Source: JABDBL01 sp963845445
GTDB lineage: Bacteria > Cyanobacteriota > Vampirovibrionia > Obscuribacterales > Obscuribacteraceae
DNA: 64,000 nt
Direction of reading: 5' to 3'
NCBI GenBank assembly: GCA_963845445.1
Contig: CAWJSE010000002.1
Location: forward strand, 1,054,001-1,118,000
In this document: piece after piece, positions 60,479-64,000 of the stretch
How the letters are laid out: each line of letters starts with the position of its first letter
Position numbering within the stretch: position 1 is the stretch's first letter
The notes under the pieces: generated by a model
Told to the model about the DNA's origin: nothing
Seen by the model: only the letters and a program-made list of their open reading frames with translations
Databases searched by the model: none
Translations under genes and position numbers: made by a program

Positions 60479-61687
60479 ATGCCTAATTATTTACTTTTTT
60501 CGTTTGGTGGTGAAAGCTGGTTTTCGAATCCAGAAGCGCAGATTGGCATTGCCATAGCGGCAATTGTACTAGCGCTTGCCTTCGATTTTGTTAACGGCTT
60601 CCACGACACCGCGAACGCCTGTGCAACGGTCATATATACAAAAGCCCTAAAACCTGGCACAGCCATACTATTGGCTGGCATTCTAAATTTTTTGGGTGCC
60701 GTTCTGGTTGGCACAGCAGTTGCCCAAGTAATTACTAAAATCATTCCAGCAGAAAAAGTTACTTTGTCTATTATTGTGGCTGTTTTATTAGCTTCATTGA
60801 TCTGGAATCTGTTAACTTGGTGGCTATGCCTACCAGTCAGTTCCTCCCATTGTTTGATTGGTAGCCTCTTTGGCGCTGGCCTTATGGCTGCAGGAACTGC
60901 CGGTGTTGCTTGGCCAGAATTGTACAAAGTTTTTGGTGCTCTTATTTTGTCGCCCATTTGTGGTTTTCTAGCCGGATGTATATTGACTTGGATAGGGATA
61001 AAACTTAGTGGTCGCTCTCCAGATAAGCTTGCTGCCTCAGTGATTTCAGTGCCCAGCCCTGAACTAGTACCTGCTGGCGGTGTCGACGCTGAAACAGCTA
61101 AATACGAGATCTCCAACGCTGAAAAAAAAATATTGAGTACGGATGAAATTTTAGCCCTTAGCCATCCTAAGCAACCGCTTTTCATGCGTTGGCTGCACGT
61201 TCTTGCAAGCAGTTTAGTTGCCTTCAGTCATGGCAGCAATGACGGCCAAAAAACAATGGGCATTATAACTTTAATACTAGCTACTCAATTTGCCAGTCAC
61301 GGTTACACCATTAATCATGTGCCCTTTTGGGTAATCATTGCCTGCGCAACGGCCATCGGATTAGGGACTACTATCGGTGGCTGGCGTATTATAAAAACAG
61401 TAGGAGAGAAAATTGGCAAAGAGCCAATTACACACGCTCAGGGTTTCGGTGCTAGCTTGGGCACAGCCTTGGTAATACTAATTGCTTCTCAAATTGGAGC
61501 ACCAATAAGCACTACCCATACATTAAGCTCTGCCGTCGCCGGTGGTGTCATACCAGCCCACGGTCCAAGTAAGTTCAACAGCGCAACTTTAAAAACCATA
61601 GCCTTAGCATGGGTTTTAACTGTTCCAATCACTGCAGTTTTAGCAGCCATCTGCTATGCAGCAACGAAGGCAACTATTGGTCAATAG
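60479..61687 (+). CDS. PiT-family inorganic phosphate transporter
   Basis: A secondary transporter of metal-phosphate or sodium/phosphate in the cytoplasmic membrane. The 402 residues carry the duplicated family signature: DFVNGFHDTANACATVIYTK in the first half and VAFSHGSNDGQKTMGIITLI in the second, with about ten transmembrane segments and a cytosolic loop near 185-230. The C-terminal ISTTHTLSSAVAGGVIP is also typical. Its 3' end overlaps the convergent LysM gene by 7 bp. No phoU-like partner is next to it. Confidence 0.93.
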   Translation: MPNYLLFSFGGESWFSNPEAQIGIAIAAIVLALAFDFVNGFHDTANACATVIYTKALKPGTAILLAGILNFLGAVLVGTAVAQVITKIIPAEKVTLSIIVAVLLASLIWNLLTWWLCLPVSSSHCLIGSLFGAGLMAAGTAGVAWPELYKVFGALILSPICGFLAGCILTWIGIKLSGRSPDKLAASVISVPSPELVPAGGVDAETAKYEISNAEKKILSTDEILALSHPKQPLFMRWLHVLASSLVAFSHGSNDGQKTMGIITLILATQFASHGYTINHVPFWVIIACATAIGLGTTIGGWRIIKTVGEKIGKEPITHAQGFGASLGTALVILIASQIGAPISTTHTLSSAVAGGVIPAHGPSKFNSATLKTIALAWVLTVPITAVLAAICYAATKATIGQ

Positions 61688-62358
61688 TGATATTCTGGCA
61701 GAATCAATTTCTGACCAGCATTTAAAACGTTTGCGTCAGTAAGATTATTTGCCTTGCATATCTCATCGAGCAAACGCGGACTAATATGCTTATAATTCTG
61801 TAAAGCTATGCCTGCCAGGGTATCACCCTCTTTCACTTCATAAGTTGGCGCAAGAGGCACTCTCACACCAGTATTAGAATTTGCATCTACAGCCTCTGTT
61901 GTGCTTGCAACCTTGTTTTGACTCAATATGCTAGAGGTTTTGCCATAATTACTGAGTAAGGAAGATACAGTAGTGAAGCTCCACGCCAGAGCTAAGGCTA
62001 TAAAAGCACCGCCAACGAAACCTAGAATTAGATAATAACTAGGAGCACGCTTAACCGTCATTGAATGAGAAAAATCTTGATGAACTCCAGGCCATAATGT
62101 TTCTAACACATCAGGTTGTTGATTGTTGACATTATCTAAACTTTGAGCCACTTTCTGCGCTTGACCAGAACCAGAAGGCTGGACAGGCAAGACAACACTC
62201 TTAATGGCCCGTGCAACCGAAATTACTTCAGAAGCCGAACCGAATAAATCTTTAGTGTGTAGCTTTGCATGAGGTTTTGCTGCATTTTCTTCTCGTACAT
62301 ATTCTGAAATAGAATCAACGTCTAGGTGTTTTTCTTTAGAATCAATCACTGTAGCCAT
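61681..62358 (-). CDS. Membrane-anchored LysM protein
   Basis: The 225-residue protein has a polar cytosolic N-terminal half, one transmembrane helix (about 107-132, YYLILGFVGGAFIALALAWS) and a C-terminal LysM domain (about 173-222, YEVKEGDTLAGIALQNYKHI to NVLNAGQKLILPEYHY). The topology puts LysM outside, where it can bind cell-wall glycan. A second LysM protein lies 3 kb away (54352-58806). The gene starts at MATVIDSKEK, 123 bp after the M16 gene on the same strand. Confidence 0.8.
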   Translation of the reverse strand: MATVIDSKEKHLDVDSISEYVREENAAKPHAKLHTKDLFGSASEVISVARAIKSVVLPVQPSGSGQAQKVAQSLDNVNNQQPDVLETLWPGVHQDFSHSMTVKRAPSYYLILGFVGGAFIALALAWSFTTVSSLLSNYGKTSSILSQNKVASTTEAVDANSNTGVRVPLAPTYEVKEGDTLAGIALQNYKHISPRLLDEICKANNLTDANVLNAGQKLILPEYHY

Positions 62359-62481
62359 AATTTAACCCATTAAATAGAGTAAGGACTTGCATAACAGGCG
62401 AGAATATTAGCCCAACTAAGTCGCCAAGTCAAATACTGAAACCACTTTTCAAAGACTTATATACTGAAAAATTACCACAAC

Positions 62482-64000
62482 TTAATCTGAGTTATTCTCT
62501 GATGATTCACTTTGTGGGACAGGACGCACCTGCTTTATCAATTCTCGCGGTCCAGCGACTATTAAGGCAGAAGATTCAGGTTTAAATACTTTTGCAATAA
62601 ACTCATTTATATCTTCGTACTTCAAGCTGTTTATTGTTTTTTGCATCTTGATTATTGGCGCAATTTCATTTAACTCAGTAATTCCGTGAAACTCAAAACG
62701 GGTTAATTGTTCTAAGTTTGAACACTCTTTCACCGGAATGCTTCCAATTAGATATTTTTTTGCTTCTGAAACTTCTTCTTGTCTTAGCCCGCATTTACAA
62801 AACTGTAAAAATACATTCTGAACGGCACCTACAGTTGCTGATGATGAAGATTTTGGCAACAAGTGTATATTCAAAGACCATAGAAGCTTATCTTCCAATC
62901 TAAATATCTTTGTATTCCACGGATTGTCAGTTAAATCAGCAAATAATTCCGGCTTTAAATTATATTGTTCTATTATGTGAGAAAAAATTGGATGACTGCT
63001 TAATGCACAATCAGCTATCGATAACGCCGCCCAGTAGGTATCTATCTGTTTTGAACCAGGCAGAGGCATAATTCTTCCAAATACAATCTCAGCCGGATTA
63101 GAATCTGGCAGTATTAGCGAGCTCTTATAAGCTTTGCGATTAGATAGAACTAGCTCAGGTTTTCGCTGATTTTTGGCGTCAGCAGGATTCCCATAAAGTT
63201 GAGTGTTTAAGATCCAGCCCTCAGTTAATTGATCGAGTGAGTTCACTACATCAATAGGTTTAACATCACCACAAATTAAAATAGTAGTGTTAGCTGGATT
63301 CACCCGCTCATGATAAAAATCTACCAAATCACTCAATTTAAAATTGCCGAGAGAATTTATTTCTTCTTCTGGATGAATGGGATAATAGGCGCAGTTTGAA
63401 GCAATTAAGCTTCCCAATAAAGCCCGGTCAATTCGAGCTTCTGGAAGCTTTTCCCCTCGTCTAAGAACTGTCGCTAAATCCGCTTTCGCTTCTTCGAAGT
63501 CGCTATTTTGTAAACGCGGCTCCATCAGACAAGAAAACAGTTGTTTAATTTGCGAGGCAAAATCTTCGCTCAAGCATCTCGAGTGAAAAGTTATAAGTTC
63601 TAAACCAGGATCGAACTTTAACATCGCATCTGGTGGCAAACCTAATTCACTCTGGGTGATAATCGACTGCTGTTTGCTCATTCGCATGCTACCGCTATCT
63701 AGAAGCTCAGCTAATAATTTGGAAATTCCTCGTGCATCAGGACGCTCGTATATACTTCCTGCTTTCAAAGAACCATAAATTTGAACAAATGGATTCAAGT
63801 GACTTTCCAAAACAATAACGCGCAGACCATTTCGCAAAACCTTATACTGTAGTTTTGCCTCTTCCGAATTACTATTCTCACCATCAGCTACTGGACGAAC
63901 TGTTGCAACTGGCATACTTGGCGTTGAACTGGTATTTTGTACTGGTACCGTAAATGGTTTCACTACACCGGTCTCGTACGCAGCTAATCGAAATCGATTG
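62482..64000 (-). CDS. M16-family zinc peptidase, C-terminal half visible (partial)
   Basis: The frame stays open to the right window edge, so the start is not visible; an internal GTG at 63963 is not preceded by a stop. From about NSEEAKLQYKVLRNGLRVIV an M16 domain is clear (GSLKAGSIYERPDARGISKL, then LILPDSNPAEIVFGRIMPLP). Where the zinc motif HxxEH should be, the sequence is GISKLLAELL, so this domain is non-catalytic. In two-domain M16 proteins the other half is catalytic, and it may lie beyond the edge. Cellular location is unknown. Confidence 0.75.
   Translation of the reverse strand, partial: NRFRLAAYETGVVKPFTVPVQNTSSTPSMPVATVRPVADGENSNSEEAKLQYKVLRNGLRVIVLESHLNPFVQIYGSLKAGSIYERPDARGISKLLAELLDSGSMRMSKQQSIITQSELGLPPDAMLKFDPGLELITFHSRCLSEDFASQIKQLFSCLMEPRLQNSDFEEAKADLATVLRRGEKLPEARIDRALLGSLIASNCAYYPIHPEEEINSLGNFKLSDLVDFYHERVNPANTTILICGDVKPIDVVNSLDQLTEGWILNTQLYGNPADAKNQRKPELVLSNRKAYKSSLILPDSNPAEIVFGRIMPLPGSKQIDTYWAALSIADCALSSHPIFSHIIEQYNLKPELFADLTDNPWNTKIFRLEDKLLWSLNIHLLPKSSSSATVGAVQNVFLQFCKCGLRQEEVSEAKKYLIGSIPVKECSNLEQLTRFEFHGITELNEIAPIIKMQKTINSLKYEDINEFIAKVFKPESSALIVAGPRELIKQVRPVPQSESSENNSD

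Noticed and set aside
60487..61185. Minus-strand frame of 232 codons opposite the phosphate transporter
   Set aside because: It is the shadow of the PiT gene, whose plus-strand product has both family signatures.

Overview
This 64 kb window is AT-rich bacterial chromosome. It is dominated by one long ribosomal-protein superoperon on the minus strand: S10-spc-alpha, then truA-rplM-rpsI. The translation and redox genes, an ADP-heptose-type GT9 glycosyltransferase, TTG/GTG starts, an Rcp1-like response regulator, and many TPR, LysM and Lys/Ala-tailed proteins suggest a diderm, Cyanobacteria-related non-photosynthetic lineage of the Melainabacteria/Vampirovibrionia type. That placement is inference. 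The zinc-type S14 and the presence of L30 argue against a true cyanobacterium.

Layout. 1-2345: a secreted-protein fragment, dnaJ and grpE (minus). 2569-8357: a Fur-family regulator, three glycosyltransferases and trxB. 8406-13075: a YyaL/DUF255 protein, then a PAS histidine kinase with a degenerate receiver, followed by an Rcp1-like receiver fused to LRV repeats. 13137-16628: a GT-C/TPR membrane protein, a small membrane protein and a TPR protein. 16699-36474: about 30 genes running (in transcription order) from rpsJ down to rpsI, through secY, adk, map, infA and rpoA. 36847-40709: an M24-like protein, a D-amino-acid oxidase and a twin degenerate GGDEF protein separate rpsJ from tuf. 41000-43584: tuf with tRNA-Thr(UGU)-Tyr(GUA)-Thr(GGU), and rlmB. 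44384-58806: an accessory-looking locus with a coiled-coil membrane protein, two large FtsK/HerA/VirD4-type ATPases, a 64-residue-repeat protein and a 1484-residue low-complexity LysM protein. 58995-64000: a GT9 heptosyltransferase, a small unknown, a PiT phosphate transporter, a LysM membrane protein and a partial M16 peptidase.

Two properties cut across the window. First, at least 12 single-base indels break genes that should be intact (grpE, rpsI, rpsK, rpsM, rplX and others), mostly next to homopolymers. They look like long-read assembly errors, so I annotate the repaired gene spans. Second, most ribosomal-operon spacers longer than about 60 bp carry copies of a purine-rich repeat (about 70-150 bp). 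It is always oriented with transcription (the one copy in a convergent gap follows its minus-strand neighbour). In several copies it ends in a GGAG motif exactly 10 nt before the next start codon. In three places an open frame through the repeat stops on top of the next gene's start codon. This repeat family and the two-ATPase locus are the best candidates for something undescribed.
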